Shown here: piece by piece, positions 19,289 to 28,776 of the stretch
Layout of the letters: every line of letters starts with the position of its first letter
Position numbering within the stretch: position 1 is the stretch's first letter
Source: Pseudoxanthomonas sp. JBR18
Lineage (GTDB): Bacteria; Pseudomonadota; Gammaproteobacteria; Xanthomonadales; Xanthomonadaceae
NCBI RefSeq assembly: GCF_028198165.1
Contig: NZ_CP116339.1
Coordinates: forward strand, 3,355,001 to 3,419,000
DNA length: 64,000 nucleotides
Direction: 5' to 3'
Notes under the pieces: model-generated
Told to the model about the DNA's origin: nothing
The model's input: only the letters and a program-made list of their open reading frames with translations
The model's database searches: none
Program-made: the position numbers and the translations under genes

Positions 19289-20490
19289 GCATCCTGGCCA
19301 CGCCAGACGCGCGCATGCAGCGGGTTGAAGCCCATGCGGTAGACCAGGTCGGCCGGGGCGTCGATGTCCCAGATCGCCAGGTCGCAGTCGAAGCCGGCGC
19401 GCAGGCGGCCCAGGCGATCCTGGCGGCCGAGCGCGCGCGCGGCTTCACGGGTGAAGCCGGCGATGCATTCGGTCACGGTCATGCGGAACAGCGTGGCGGC
19501 CATGTTCATGGCCAGCAACGGGCTGGTCAGCGGCGAGGTGCCGGGATTGCTGTCGGTGGCCAGGGCCAGCGGCACGCCGGCGGCGCGCAACGCGGCGATC
19601 GGCGGCACCAAGGTGTCGCGGGTGAAGTAGAACGCACCGGGCAACAGCACCGCGACCGTGCCGGCGGCGGCCATCGCCGCGATGCCGTCCGCGTCAAGGT
19701 GCTCGATGTGATCGGCGGACAGCGCGCCACAGCGTGCGGCCAGGGCCGCGCCATGCTGGTTGGACAATTGCTCGGCGTGGATCTTGAGCTTCAGCCCGTG
19801 GGCGCTGGCCGCGGCGAACACCTGTTCGGCCTGTGCGTGCGAGAACGCGAGGTGCTCGCAGAACACATCCACCGCCTCGGCCAGGCCTTGCGCGGCCACG
19901 GCCGGGATCATCGTCGCGCAGACCTCGTCGATATAGGCCTGCGCCTCCACCCCGGGCGGCACCGCATGCGCGCCGAGGAAGGTCGGCGCGATCTCGACTC
20001 GGCGCAGTTCGCCAAGCCGCTTGGCCACGCGCAGCTGCTTGGTCTCGTGTTCCAGGGTCAGGCCGTAGCCGGATTTGATCTCCAGCGTGGTGACGCCTTC
20101 GGCCAGCATCGCGTCCAGGCGCGGCAGGCTGGCGGCGATCAGGGCTTGTTCGTCCGCCTGTCGCGTGTCGCGCACGGTGGACACGATGCCGCCGCCGGCC
20201 TTGGCGATGTCGGCGTAGCTGACGCCGTTGAGGCGCTGCTCGAACTCGCCGGCGCGATTGCCGGCATAGACCAGGTGCGTATGGCAATCGATCAGGCCCG
20301 GGGTGATCCAGCGGCCTGCACAGTCGACGCGGGTGGCGGCATCGAAGGCGGGCGCGGCGTCCGCGGGCCCGACATGCACGATCCGTCCGTCGCGGGCCGC
20401 GACGACGCCGTCCTGGATCTCGCCCAGTCCGCCGTCGGCGGCATCCAGGGTGGCCAGCTTCGCGTGGTGCCAGAGGGTGTCGCAGCGCAT
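19285..20490 (-). CDS. hutI: Imidazolonepropionase
   Basis: Third step of histidine catabolism: 4-imidazolone-5-propionate to N-formimino-glutamate. It is a 401-residue amidohydrolase with the metal-binding motif [13 protein letters not shown], the substrate loop [20 protein letters not shown], and later metal ligands in [13 protein letters not shown] and [11 protein letters not shown]. It is the first gene of the minus-strand hut run and lies 80 bases from the divergent hutF with a HutC-type operator between. Its stop codon TAG is part of the GTAG end of an adjoining repeat, so the last residues may have been reshaped by that repeat. Confidence 0.97.
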   Translation of the reverse strand: MRCDTLWHHAKLATLDAADGGLGEIQDGVVAARDGRIVHVGPADAAPAFDAATRVDCAGRWITPGLIDCHTHLVYAGNRAGEFEQRLNGVSYADIAKAGGGIVSTVRDTRQADEQALIAASLPRLDAMLAEGVTTLEIKSGYGLTLEHETKQLRVAKRLGELRRVEIAPTFLGAHAVPPGVEAQAYIDEVCATMIPAVAAQGLAEAVDVFCEHLAFSHAQAEQVFAAASAHGLKLKIHAEQLSNQHGAALAARCGALSADHIEHLDADGIAAMAAAGTVAVLLPGAFYFTRDTLVPPIAALRAAGVPLALATDSNPGTSPLTSPLLAMNMAATLFRMTVTECIAGFTREAARALGRQDRLGRLRAGFDCDLAIWDIDAPADLVYRMGFNPLHARVWRGQDA

Positions 20491-20516
20491 GGCGTTACGT
20501 ATCGTCGTGAGCTTAT

Positions 20517-20528
20517 TTGTCTATACAA
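20517..20528. promoter_or_regulatory. HutC-type operator in the divergent hutI/hutF promoter region
   Basis: TTGTCTATACAA, an imperfect palindrome of the TTGTnTAnACAA form bound by HutC repressors of the GntR family. It is the only AT-rich patch in the 80-base divergent region, and a hutC gene follows hutF. In known systems HutC is released by urocanate. Confidence 0.75.
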
Positions 20529-20570
20529 TAAAACCGTGCCCATGAGAGTGTCCAGCGAGAGGACGAACCG

Positions 20571-21950
20571 GTGACGACAGGCTTCCAGCACTTCTGGATC
20601 GACCATGCCCTGCTGCCCGACGGCTGGGCCCGGCAGGTTCGCCTGGCGGCCCGCGACGGCCGCATCGTGGAGGTGACGCCGGGACAGCGGCCTGGTCCGG
20701 AGGACATCCGCGTCGAGGTCGCCGTGCCGGGGCTGGGCAACCTGCACAGCCATGCCTTCCAGCGCGCCATGGCCGGCCTGACCGAGGCGACATCGGCCGG
20801 CGCGGTGGCTGCGGGGGGCGACAGCTTCTGGAGCTGGCGCGAGCTGATGTACCGCTTTCAGGACCGGCTGGACCCGGACAGCTTCCAGGCCATCGCCGAG
20901 CAGGCCTACGTGGAAATGCTGGAGGTGGGCTTCACCCGGGTGGGGGAATTCCACTACCTGCACCACGCGCCCGATGGCCGGCCCTACGCCGACCCGGCCG
21001 AGATGTGCGCCCGCGTGGCGGCCGCCGCGCAGGCCAGCGGGATCGGCCTGACCCTGCTCCCGGTGTTCTATGCCCATGCCGACTTCGGCGGCGTGCCGCC
21101 CAGTCCGGCACAGCGCCGGATGCTGCATGACCTCGACGGGTTCACCCGGTTGCTGGAGCGTGCGGGCGATGCGTTGGCGCCACTGGGCGATGCGGTCCTC
21201 GGCGTGGCGCCGCACAGCCTGCGCGCGGTGACGCCCGGGGAGCTGGCCGCGTTGCTGCCGCTGACCGAGGGACCGATCCATCTGCACATCGCCGAACAGC
21301 TGCGCGAGGTGCAGGCCTGCCTGGACTGGTCCGGCCAGCGCCCGGTGCAATGGCTGCTCGAGCACGCCCCAGTCGATGCGCGCTGGTGCCTGGTGCACGC
21401 CACGCACGTCGAGCCGGCCGAGTTGCAGGGCATCGTCGAGGCGGGCGCGGTGGTCGGGCTGTGTCCGATCACCGAGGCCAACCTGGGCGACGGGATCTTC
21501 CCCATGCGCGACTTCGCCCGGGCCGGCGGCCGGTTTGGCGTCGGCTCAGACTCGAATGTGCTGATCGACGCGGCCGAAGAACTGCGCCTGCTCGAATATG
21601 GTCAGCGCCTGGTGTCGCGCGGTCGCAACGTGCTGGCGCAGGGCGAGGGCGTGTCGAGCGGACGCTGGCTGTTCGACGGAGCGCTGCGCGGTGCAGTGCA
21701 GGCGCTGGGCGTCGCCGGTGGGCTGCAGGCCGGCGCCTCGGCCGATCTGGTGGCCCTGGATCTGCGGCATCCGGCCCTGCAGGCGCGCGAGGGCGACGCC
21801 TGGCTGGATGGCTGGATCTTCGCCGCGCGGCAGGGAGCGGTGCGCGATGTCTGGCGGCAGGGAAGGCACGTGGTGCGCGACGGCCAGCATCTCCAACGCG
21901 CGGGCGTGGCCAAGCGTTACGCCGCCGCGCTGGCGCATCTGCTGTCGTGA
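20571..21950 (+). CDS. hutF: Formimidoylglutamate deiminase
   Basis: Converts N-formimino-glutamate to N-formyl-glutamate plus ammonia, feeding HutG. A 459-residue amidohydrolase-fold enzyme with the metal site LGNLHSHAFQRAMAGLTE, further ligands in HIAEQLREVQACLDW, HATHVEPAEL and GSDSNVLIDAAEELRLLEY. The start codon is GTG, supported by a GAGAGGA site nine bases upstream. It is transcribed away from hutI and overlaps hutC by one base (TGATG), so the enzyme and regulator are made from one message. Confidence 0.96.
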   Translation: MTTGFQHFWIDHALLPDGWARQVRLAARDGRIVEVTPGQRPGPEDIRVEVAVPGLGNLHSHAFQRAMAGLTEATSAGAVAAGGDSFWSWRELMYRFQDRLDPDSFQAIAEQAYVEMLEVGFTRVGEFHYLHHAPDGRPYADPAEMCARVAAAAQASGIGLTLLPVFYAHADFGGVPPSPAQRRMLHDLDGFTRLLERAGDALAPLGDAVLGVAPHSLRAVTPGELAALLPLTEGPIHLHIAEQLREVQACLDWSGQRPVQWLLEHAPVDARWCLVHATHVEPAELQGIVEAGAVVGLCPITEANLGDGIFPMRDFARAGGRFGVGSDSNVLIDAAEELRLLEYGQRLVSRGRNVLAQGEGVSSGRWLFDGALRGAVQALGVAGGLQAGASADLVALDLRHPALQAREGDAWLDGWIFAARQGAVRDVWRQGRHVVRDGQHLQRAGVAKRYAAALAHLLS

Positions 21951-22678
21951 TGAGCGAGGCCAGGCCGCCAAGCCTCCACCAGCGCATCCGGGGCGACATC
22001 GAGGGGCGGATCCGCAGCGGTGAGTGGCCACCGGGGCACCGGATCCCCTCCGAGCATGCCTTGATGGCGAGCTACGGCTGCTCGCGCATGACCGTCAGCA
22101 AGGTGCTGGCGCTGCTGGCGGACGCCGGGATGATCGAACGCCGCCGCCGCGCCGGTTCCTTCGTCGCGCGGCCGCATCCGCACATCGAGCAGGTGGCCCT
22201 GTCCATCCCGGATATTCCTTTCGAGGTCGCTGCGCGCGGCCACGTCTACCGGTTCGAACTGCTGGCGCGGCAGCGACGTCGACCACGACGGGGTGCGTCC
22301 GACGAGGCGGCGCTGGCTGGCGATGGCTGGGTCCTGGCGCTGCACTGTCTGCACCTGGCCGACGGGCGACCTTTCGCCGTTGAAGAGCGCTTGATCAATC
22401 CCGCGGCGGCGCCGGAGGCGATGGACGTGGATTTCAGCCAGGTCGTGCCGGGCAGCTGGCTGCTCCAGCACGTGCACTGGACCCGCGCCGAACATCGCAT
22501 CAGCGCGATCGGCGCCGATGATGCGCAGGCGGGATGGCTGCAGGTTGCGGTCGGGACGCCGTGCCTGGTGATCGATCGCCAGACCTGGTGCGGCGAGCAG
22601 CCGGTGACCCGTGTGAGCCAGGCGTTCCTGGGGGATTCCTACGACCTGGTGGCCCGGTTCTCGCCCGGAACGCGCTGA
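21950..22678 (+). CDS. hutC: HutC, GntR-family repressor of histidine utilisation
   Basis: A 242-residue transcriptional repressor. The N-terminal winged helix-turn-helix of GntR type is clear (RIRGDIEGRIRSGEWPPGHR, PSEHALMASYGCSRMTVSKVL). The C-terminal UTRA ligand domain includes AVEERLINPAAAPEAMDVDF and SQAFLGDSYDLVARF; HutC proteins sense urocanate there. The start codon overlaps the hutF stop by one base. A matching operator lies upstream of hutF at 20517, implying control of both divergent units and autoregulation. Confidence 0.95.
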   Translation: MSEARPPSLHQRIRGDIEGRIRSGEWPPGHRIPSEHALMASYGCSRMTVSKVLALLADAGMIERRRRAGSFVARPHPHIEQVALSIPDIPFEVAARGHVYRFELLARQRRRPRRGASDEAALAGDGWVLALHCLHLADGRPFAVEERLINPAAAPEAMDVDFSQVVPGSWLLQHVHWTRAEHRISAIGADDAQAGWLQVAVGTPCLVIDRQTWCGEQPVTRVSQAFLGDSYDLVARFSPGTR

Positions 22679-22690
22679 GCGACCCCGGGT

Positions 22691-23668
22691 TCAGCGCGTA
22701 GCGGGCGTGTACAGCGGCTTGGCCTCGCACTGGCGCCAGCGCACGCGGGCGTCGCTGCCTGGGGCCGGGTTGAGCTGGATGCGCGACAGCGCCAGGTCCG
22801 GGTACTTGGCCAGTTCCGCGCACACCGTCGGCATCACCATGTCCTCTCCGGCCAGCATGTCCACCGACAGGGTCGAGCTGGAGATCCACACTGGCTGGCG
22901 CAGGCCGCCCGCCTTGGCCAGCGCCTTGGTGACCGCCACGCGCTGCAGGGCGACCTGTTCCTCGCTGGAGGGCGCGGCAGGCGGGGGCGCTGCCGGTGCC
23001 GGATTGTTCGGCATCGTCGTGGTGGCCGGGGCACTGGCGGGTGCGGGGGCCACCGCTGGCGCCGCCGTCTCCGGGGCCCCGGCGTGCAGCAGGCTGCTCA
23101 CCAGCACGCCCAGCAGCAGGGCCAGGATCCAGCACAGGCCGATGTGCCGGCGCGCGCGCAGGTTGGCCTGTGTGGTGATGCGCTGAACGATGGCGCTGTC
23201 CAGCATCGGCTTGACCTGCAGCCAGAGCTTGCCACCGTCGAGCAGTTCCACGCTGGCGCGTTCGGCCTTCTCGCGCCCGGTGGCGTCCACCACGCCTTCG
23301 GTGGCCAGGATGCCGCGATGGGCGCCGCGCAGCCGCGCCTCGGACGCCAGTTCTTCCACTGCGACTGAGCTGATCCGGTAAGCCGAGCCATGCTTGCAGC
23401 TCAGCAGCCAATGCTTGCCTTCGGTATCGGCCAGTAGAAAGCTGGGATGTTGGTTGCGCACGTCTTCGGGCTCGAAGGACACCCGCTGCAGTCCGCGCAG
23501 TTGCAGGGACGTCAGCACCAGACTGGAGAAATCCCGCCAACGCAGGCCGGCCAGGGCCAGCAGCCCGGCTGAGATCTCATCGTCGCGACGACGGAAGGTC
23601 CAGAGATAAATGGTCGCAGCGAGACCAAGCACCAGGGCGAGGATTGCCCCGATCAGCCAGGAAGCCAT
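22691..23668 (-). CDS. Membrane-anchored protein with a restriction-endonuclease (Mrr-like) fold domain
   Basis: A 325-residue protein. An N-terminal membrane helix (residues about 5-25) precedes a soluble domain that fits the Mrr/NERD-like endonuclease fold: FLLADTEGKHWLLSCKHG, with the D...x-C-K pattern of a PD-(D/E)xK core, then RGILATEGVVDATGREKAER and ASVELLDGGKLW, where Mrr proteins carry their helper motif. A second membrane helix follows near residue 180, then a Pro/Ala-rich linker and a C-terminal domain (LSVDMLAGEDMVMPTVCAEL, SRIQLNPAPGSDARVRWRQC). Whether it is catalytically active is open. It converges with hutC, 12 bases apart. Confidence 0.65.
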   Translation of the reverse strand: MASWLIGAILALVLGLAATIYLWTFRRRDDEISAGLLALAGLRWRDFSSLVLTSLQLRGLQRVSFEPEDVRNQHPSFLLADTEGKHWLLSCKHGSAYRISSVAVEELASEARLRGAHRGILATEGVVDATGREKAERASVELLDGGKLWLQVKPMLDSAIVQRITTQANLRARRHIGLCWILALLLGVLVSSLLHAGAPETAAPAVAPAPASAPATTTMPNNPAPAAPPPAAPSSEEQVALQRVAVTKALAKAGGLRQPVWISSSTLSVDMLAGEDMVMPTVCAELAKYPDLALSRIQLNPAPGSDARVRWRQCEAKPLYTPATR

Positions 23669-23891
23669 GTTCAAGTCGTCCGGTGGATCAATGGAAGGAG
23701 TTTAAGGACAACGCCTTCTGACGCACACGGGGGAACGCGGCCAGGCACGAAGAGGCCCGCCAGGCTGGAATTCGTAAGGGGAGGGGAGCGAACGAATCGA
23801 GCCGGCCTGACGGGCCGACCCCGATTCTGCACACGGCTTGTGCTGCTTTGCAACAAGACCAGGCCTGGCAGGGCCGAGCGGGCGCCGGCGA

Positions 23892-24476
23892 TCAAGGGGT
23901 GTCCGACCGGTCGGCCGGTGGAGCCCCGGGCGGAGGAGCAGCGGAGGCCGAACGCGTGCGTGGTGCCGTCTTGCGCGCGCGCTTGCGGGCAGTCGGGGCA
24001 TCGGCGTCGGCGCCTGCCGCAGCGTTGCGCGGCGCCTTCGAGGCGCGCGCCTTGGGCGTTGGCGTCGCCTGGGCCGCGTCGTTATGCCGGCGCAGTTGCG
24101 CATTCAACGCATCGATGCGGTCGATCAGCGCGCCGAGTTCGCGCCGGGTCGGGGCTTCCAGGAACTTCAACGCATCGCCGACCCGCCCGGCTGCGCCGCT
24201 TGCCCGCTCGCGCGCTTCATTGAGGCCGGCCTCGACGGCATCGCGCATCTGCCGCGCGCCGGCGCCGGCGCGCTGCTCGAAACGGCCGCCTTCCTTGACC
24301 AGGGTGTCGAACAGGCGGCTGCCTTCGTTCTGTGCGCGCCCAAACGCGCCCACCCCGGCCAGCCAGATCTGCTGGGCCGATTCACCCAGGGCTTGCTGGA
24401 GCAGCTCGGCCTGCGCCTGGAGGCTGGGGCCGGCGGTGTCCTGTGTACGCTTGCGCGAGGTCTTCTTGGTGGTCAT
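23892..24476 (-). CDS. Phasin-family polyhydroxyalkanoate granule-associated protein
   Basis: A 194-residue protein with the phasin pattern seen in PHA-granule proteins of the PhaF/PhaI type: a helical amphipathic segment (QQIWLAGVGAFGRAQNEGSR, LFDTLVKEGGRFEQ) at residues about 20-70. After a heptad-like stretch comes a Lys/Ala/Pro-rich basic tail reminiscent of PhaF's DNA-binding tail. The start is supported by CAGGAGG. It lies just downstream of a PHA-system protein gene on the same strand, so both may act at storage granules. No PHA synthase is in the window. Confidence 0.82.
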   Translation of the reverse strand: MTTKKTSRKRTQDTAGPSLQAQAELLQQALGESAQQIWLAGVGAFGRAQNEGSRLFDTLVKEGGRFEQRAGAGARQMRDAVEAGLNEARERASGAAGRVGDALKFLEAPTRRELGALIDRIDALNAQLRRHNDAAQATPTPKARASKAPRNAAAGADADAPTARKRARKTAPRTRSASAAPPPGAPPADRSDTP

Positions 24477-24569
24477 GGAAAGCCTCCTGTGATCGGCGCG
24501 CCCGCAACAGGCGCATCTCACAGTTTCCGCGCGGTCAGGTGATCGTCACGTCACCGCGAACGCGGAACG

Positions 24570-24845
24570 TCACGCGAAGCGCTCATCCAGGACGCGACGG
24601 ATTTCCGCTTCGATCGGCGTCTTCATGGCCGACAGCAGGAATCCCAGTTCTGCGGTGACATGCAGCGCATCGGGCAGCATCGCGATCCTGCCGTCCACAC
24701 CGCCGCCATTGAACGCCAGTTCGTCGCCTTCCCAGTGATGGCTCACCCCGAAGCGGCTGGCCAGCTTGGCGGCCACCTCCTCCAGTGCCACCCGGGTCTG
24801 CTCCGGGCTCTTGGTGTTGGGGTGGAGGATGTCGATGCTGGGCAT
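24570..24845 (-). CDS. Polyhydroxyalkanoic acid system family protein
   Basis: A 91-residue protein matching the small PHA-granule-region family (MPSIDILHPN, a helical middle, then HVTAELGFLLSAMKTPIEAEI). The family often neighbours PHA synthesis or phasin genes, as here, where the phasin gene follows 93 bases downstream on the same strand. An upstream in-frame start would add 12 residues; the ATG giving MPSIDIL fits the family's usual N-terminus. The biochemical role is not known. Confidence 0.8.
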   Translation of the reverse strand: MPSIDILHPNTKSPEQTRVALEEVAAKLASRFGVSHHWEGDELAFNGGGVDGRIAMLPDALHVTAELGFLLSAMKTPIEAEIRRVLDERFA

Positions 24846-24923
24846 GGTGTTGGCGAAGAGGCTGCAGGAAAGAAGCGACATTGTGCGCGGCCCGCGCGCG
24901 GTGCGCCAAGCGCGTGTGCTGCA

Positions 24924-24932
24924 TGCTAGGCT
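24924..24932 (+). promoter_or_regulatory. Possible extended -10 for the FHA protein gene
   Basis: TGCTAGGCT fits an extended -10. Transcription would begin only a few bases before the GTG at 24941, which could make the message nearly leaderless. Confidence 0.35.
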
Positions 24933-24940
24933 CGCGCCGC

Positions 24941-25735
24941 GTGCAGAACCTCAGCCTCCATTTTCCGCAGGGACGTATCCCGGACCGTGCCCTTGGCACC
25001 GGTGTGCATCGCGTCGTGCGCGAAGCCAGCGGCACCATCGGGGTGGGGGACGCCGTGCCAGGGGCCTTGCTGGTGCAGTTCTGCCTGGATCGGCGAGGCC
25101 TGTGGCTGCAGGTTCCCTCCGGCATGCGCGGCATCCACGTCAATGGCAGGCCGGTGCGACGCATGGCCATGCTGCGACCCGGCGATGCGGTCTACGCCGA
25201 CGGCGTCGAGGTGCTCGTACGTGGCCAGGTCGGCGAGGCGGCGCCCTATGCCACGCCGCGTGCCGGCGAAGAGGCCGACCCCCGCGTGGTTCTGCGCGGG
25301 ATCGGCGGGCGTCACCATGGTCGCGCCTTTCCGGTCGGCAGCGGGTGCGTGGTCGGCGCCGGGCCGGAGGTGCAGATTCACCTGGATGCGGCCCATATCG
25401 GGGTCCAGCATGCGCGCCTGAGTCTGCAGGGCCAGGGCCTGCTGCTCCGCCACTACAGTGGCGCGGCCACCAGCGTGGTCAATGGCCTGCCCGTGCACGA
25501 AGCCCTGCTGGTGGCCGGCGACCAGGTCGCATTCGATCCGCAGGCACGCTTTGTGGTCGAGATCCCGTGGGGACGCCCCGAACGCCATGAATCCGGCATG
25601 CCGGAGGATGGCGTCATCACTCAGGCGAGCGCGCCGCCTCAGGAGGCTTCGCTGAAGCGCTGGCCGTGGCTGCTGCTGGCGGCCGCGGCGCTGGCCGGGC
25701 TGCTTTCGGCGCTGCTGCTGTTCGGCGCCGGCTGA
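24941..25735 (+). CDS. FHA-domain protein with C-terminal membrane anchor
   Basis: A protein of about 264 residues. The central region (RGIGGRHHGRAFPVGSGCVV, then IHLDAAHIGVQHARLSLQG and TSVVNGLPVHEALLVAGDQV) follows the forkhead-associated domain pattern, a phosphothreonine-binding fold. The usual Arg-Ser-His core is degenerate, with GVQHARL where SRxHA is expected. The first 100 residues (SLHFPQGRIPDRALGTGVHR, MRGIHVNGRPVRRMAMLRPG) look like a second, more diverged FHA-like module. The C-terminus is a single hydrophobic helix, so the protein is tail-anchored. The GTG start is chosen from promoter spacing; ATG 24923 is an alternative. Its last 119 bases overlap msrQ on the other strand. Confidence 0.72.
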   Translation: MQNLSLHFPQGRIPDRALGTGVHRVVREASGTIGVGDAVPGALLVQFCLDRRGLWLQVPSGMRGIHVNGRPVRRMAMLRPGDAVYADGVEVLVRGQVGEAAPYATPRAGEEADPRVVLRGIGGRHHGRAFPVGSGCVVGAGPEVQIHLDAAHIGVQHARLSLQGQGLLLRHYSGAATSVVNGLPVHEALLVAGDQVAFDPQARFVVEIPWGRPERHESGMPEDGVITQASAPPQEASLKRWPWLLLAAAALAGLLSALLLFGAG

Positions 25736-26384
25736 CCGCCTTCCAGGCGCGCCATCCCAGCAGGACCGCAAGAATGCCGGCGTAGAGTGCGGGCTCGCGG
25801 ATGTCGGACTTCACCAGCCACCAGAAATGCAGCACGGCCAGCACGCCGATGGCGTAGATGGCCTTGTGCAGCCGGCCCCAGTTGCGGCCCAGCCGGCGGA
25901 TCCAGCCGGTGGTAGAGGTGATCGCCAGCGGGACCAGCAGCAGCCAGGCGGCGAAGCCCACGGTGATGTAGGGTCGCTTGACGATCTCGGCAAAGATCTG
26001 GGTCCAGTAGCCACGCAGGTCCAGGCCCAGGTAGGCCGCCAGGTGGAAACACGCGTAGACGAAGGCGTACAGGCCCAGCATCCGCCGGAAACGGATCAGC
26101 ACCGACTGGCCAGTGAGCTGGCGCAACGGGGTGATCGCCAGGGTGAACATCAGCAGCCGCAGCGCCCACAGCCCGGTGAAATGCTCCACCTCGGCGATGG
26201 GGTCGGCCCCCAGCGCGTCCGATCCGGTCTTCCAGACCTCCCAGAACCGCCAGCCCAGCACGGCCAGCGGCGCCAGGCATAGCAAGTGCACGACCACCTT
26301 GGCTGCGATCACGCCAGGCGGGGTCTTGGGTTTGGGACGGGCCGGGCGGGCCCGGCCTGTCGGGGCGGCGTCGCTCAGAACCAC
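25617..26384 (-). CDS. msrQ: MsrQ, heme-binding membrane subunit of the periplasmic methionine sulfoxide reductase
   Basis: A 255-residue protein of the ferric-reductase-like transmembrane family (formerly YedZ). It passes electrons from the quinone pool to MsrP, which repairs oxidised methionines in periplasmic proteins. It has six membrane helices with the heme-ligand His residues ([49 protein letters not shown]). The GTG start overlaps the msrP stop (GTGGTTCTGA), giving translational coupling. The Ala/Pro/Lys-rich C-terminal tail is long for the family and runs antisense through the end of the FHA gene. Confidence 0.95.
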   Translation of the reverse strand: MVLSDAAPTGRARPARPKPKTPPGVIAAKVVVHLLCLAPLAVLGWRFWEVWKTGSDALGADPIAEVEHFTGLWALRLLMFTLAITPLRQLTGQSVLIRFRRMLGLYAFVYACFHLAAYLGLDLRGYWTQIFAEIVKRPYITVGFAAWLLLVPLAITSTTGWIRRLGRNWGRLHKAIYAIGVLAVLHFWWLVKSDIREPALYAGILAVLLGWRAWKAVSRRRTAAAPKAARPAPRPPAAATASASAKPPEAARSPE

Positions 26385-27343
26385 TTGCGCAGATCCATCC
26401 CGGCGTACATCGAGGCCACCTGGTCGGCATAGCCGTTGAACATGCGGGTCTGGATGCGCTCGGCGAACAGCTTGCTGGCGTTGCCGGCGATGCGGCGCTC
26501 GGTCTTCTGGCTCCAGCGCGGGTGGTCGACCTGCGGATTGACGTTGGAGAAGAACCCGTATTCGTTGGGCTGCAGGTCATGCCAGGCCGTCTCGGGCATC
26601 TTCTCGACGAACTTGATCTCCACGATCGACTTGATGCTCTTGAAGCCGTACTTCCACGGCACCACCAGACGCAGCGGCGCGCCGTTCTGCTGCGGCACCG
26701 GCTTGCCGTACAGGCCGGTGGCCAGGAAGGTCAGCGGGTGCATCGCCTCGTCCATGCGCAGGCCTTCGCGATAGGGCCAGTTGATGGAGCGATAGCGGAT
26801 GCCGGGCATCTGCTGCGGATCGGCCAGGGTGGTGAAGGCCACGTACTTGGCCTTGGAGGTCGGTGCGAAGCCCTTGAGCACCGCCGCCAACGGGATGCCG
26901 GTCCACGGGATCACCATCGACCAGCCTTCCACGCAGCGATGGCGGTAGATGCGCTCTTCCGGCGAGGCCGCCTTGAGCAGATCCTCCAGGGCGATGGTGC
27001 CGGGCTTTTCGCATTCACCCGACACCTTGACCGACCACGGCGAGGTCTTCAGCGTCTTCGGCGCTTGCGAGGGGTCGGTCTTGTCGGTGCCGAACTCGTA
27101 GAAGTTGTTGTACGTGGTGACGTCGGCGTACTTGGTCAGCTCCTCATCGGTGCGAAAGCCCGACTTGGCCTGCTCGGGGGTAATGCTGGTCTTGGGCGCG
27201 TCGGGCGGATCGGCGTCGGCACAGCCAGCCAGGGCCAGCGCCGGGATCGCGGCGGCCAGCTTGAACAGGTCGCGACGGCCGCGATAGACGGCTTCGTCGG
27301 TGACCTGGTGGTCTTTGAGGGTCAGGGCATCGCGGAGGGACAC
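26375..27343 (-). CDS. msrP: MsrP, molybdopterin-containing methionine sulfoxide reductase catalytic subunit
   Basis: A 322-residue periplasmic molybdoenzyme of the sulfite-oxidase fold (formerly YedY). The Tat signal is clear: [18 protein letters not shown] at residues about 23-40. The molybdenum-ligating Cys is in [19 protein letters not shown] (about residue 137). Other conserved blocks are [19 protein letters not shown] and [18 protein letters not shown]. The GTG at 27343 is chosen because AGGAG lies seven bases before it; longer in-frame starts lack a ribosome site. It is co-transcribed with msrQ, which provides electrons. Confidence 0.95.
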   Translation of the reverse strand: MSLRDALTLKDHQVTDEAVYRGRRDLFKLAAAIPALALAGCADADPPDAPKTSITPEQAKSGFRTDEELTKYADVTTYNNFYEFGTDKTDPSQAPKTLKTSPWSVKVSGECEKPGTIALEDLLKAASPEERIYRHRCVEGWSMVIPWTGIPLAAVLKGFAPTSKAKYVAFTTLADPQQMPGIRYRSINWPYREGLRMDEAMHPLTFLATGLYGKPVPQQNGAPLRLVVPWKYGFKSIKSIVEIKFVEKMPETAWHDLQPNEYGFFSNVNPQVDHPRWSQKTERRIAGNASKLFAERIQTRMFNGYADQVASMYAGMDLRKWF

Positions 27344-27543
27344 GGGTTTCTCCTGCTTGAAAGTCACATTGGCAACCAATAAGACGCGCGACAGGACCAA
27401 AAATTCCAGGGATTGGTGCGCCTGTCCATGCTCATTGCGCCGGGTTTCATGCTCCTTACGCAGATCGCGTCAACGTGGATGCATGGTGGGGCACTTGCTG
27501 ATTCAGCCTGCGGCATACTATGCGCCCCCAGGAAGAGGCTGCC

Positions 27544-28629
27544 ATGTCCCGCGTCCACAACTTCAGCGCCGGCCCTGCGGCACTGCCCGAAGCCGTCCTG
27601 CGCCACGCGCAGTCCGAAATGCTGGAATGGAACGGCGTGGGCGCCTCGATCGTGGAGATCAGCCACCGCAGCGCCGAGTTCATGGAGGTCGCCGCGCGCG
27701 CCGAGGCCGATCTTCGCAGCCTGCTCAGCATCCCCGACGATTACGGCGTGCTGTTCCTGGCCGGTGGCGCCACGACCCAGCAGGCGCTGCTGGCGCTGAA
27801 CTTCGCTGCGCCTGGCCAGACCGTGGACTACGTGGTCAGTGGCCACTGGGGCAAGACCGCGATCAAGCAGGTCAAGGACTACGTCAACGTGCATGTGGCC
27901 GCCACCAGCGAGGCCAGCGGCTTCACTGACATCCCGCCGCGTCGTGACTGGCAGCTCTCGAACGATGCGGCCTATGTCCACATCACCGCCAACGAGACCA
28001 TCCACGGCGTGGAGTTCCGCGAGACGCCGGAGGTGGGCGCCGTGCCGCTGTTCGCCGACTTCTCCTCCTCGATCGCCTCCGAGCCGATCGAGGTGTCGAA
28101 GTACGGGGTGGTCTACGCCGGCGCGCAGAAGAACCTGGGCCCGGTCGGTGTAGCCGTGGTCATCGTGCGCCGCGACCTGCTGGAGCGCGCCGGCCAGCCG
28201 CGCGCGGACATCTTCAACTACGCCTCGCACCTGGCGCGCGACTCGATGCTCAACACGCCGCCGACCTGGAACTGGTACCTGACCGGGCTGATGTTCCGCT
28301 GGATGCTCGACCAGGGCGGCGTGGCTGAATTCGCCCGTCGCAGTGCGGCCAAGTCGCAGCTGGTCTATGACGCCATCGACGGCTCTGGCGGCTTCTACCG
28401 TAACGCGGTGGTGCCGGCGGCGCGCTCGCGCATGAACATTCCCTTCTTTGTGCCCGACGAGACGCTGACCGCGCGCTTCGTGGCCGAGTCCAAGGCGGCC
28501 GGGCTGATGGGCCTGAAGGGCCACAAGGCCGTCGGTGGACTGCGGGCCTCGCTGTACAACGCATTGCCGGTGGAAGGCGCGCAGGCGCTGGTGGACTTCA
28601 TGCGCGACTTCCAGCAGCGCAACGGTTGA
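27544..28629 (+). CDS. serC: Phosphoserine aminotransferase
   Basis: Converts 3-phosphohydroxypyruvate and glutamate to phosphoserine (serine pathway) and also acts in pyridoxal-phosphate synthesis. The 361 residues match the family: [20 protein letters not shown] at the start, [13 protein letters not shown], the PLP lysine in [13 protein letters not shown], and [19 protein letters not shown] near the end. It heads the serC-pheA-aroA gene order widespread in gamma-proteobacteria. The start is the ATG in GCCATGTCC after an AGGAAGAGG site. Confidence 0.98.
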   Translation: MSRVHNFSAGPAALPEAVLRHAQSEMLEWNGVGASIVEISHRSAEFMEVAARAEADLRSLLSIPDDYGVLFLAGGATTQQALLALNFAAPGQTVDYVVSGHWGKTAIKQVKDYVNVHVAATSEASGFTDIPPRRDWQLSNDAAYVHITANETIHGVEFRETPEVGAVPLFADFSSSIASEPIEVSKYGVVYAGAQKNLGPVGVAVVIVRRDLLERAGQPRADIFNYASHLARDSMLNTPPTWNWYLTGLMFRWMLDQGGVAEFARRSAAKSQLVYDAIDGSGGFYRNAVVPAARSRMNIPFFVPDETLTARFVAESKAAGLMGLKGHKAVGGLRASLYNALPVEGAQALVDFMRDFQQRNG

Positions 28630-28640
28630 ACCTCCATGCT

Positions 28641-28747
28641 CTGTAGCGCCGAGCTCGCTCGGCGGTCGCTCTCCCGGTGAGGGCCCTGGCCGAGCAAGCT
28701 CGGCTCTACGGAGGCAGGGGACATCGCCGCCATGGCGGCTCCCACGA
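28641..28747. repeat. SMAG-like GTAG palindromes plus one GCCGCCATGGCGGC unit between serC and pheA
   Basis: GTAGCGCCGAGCTCGCTCGG, an inverted partner (CCGAGCAAGCTCGGCTCTAC), then ATCGCCGCCATGGCGGCTCC. Two different dispersed repeat families lie side by side in the serC-pheA spacer. Confidence 0.8.
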
Positions 28748-28776
28748 TAGAAACATCGCTTCATGGATCTTCGCGA

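Noticed and set aside
17605..20574. Plus-strand frame of 989 codons opposite hutH and hutI
   Set aside because: The minus strand encodes two unmistakable enzymes. The opposite frame is low-complexity and reads straight through the repeat array, which shows no selection.
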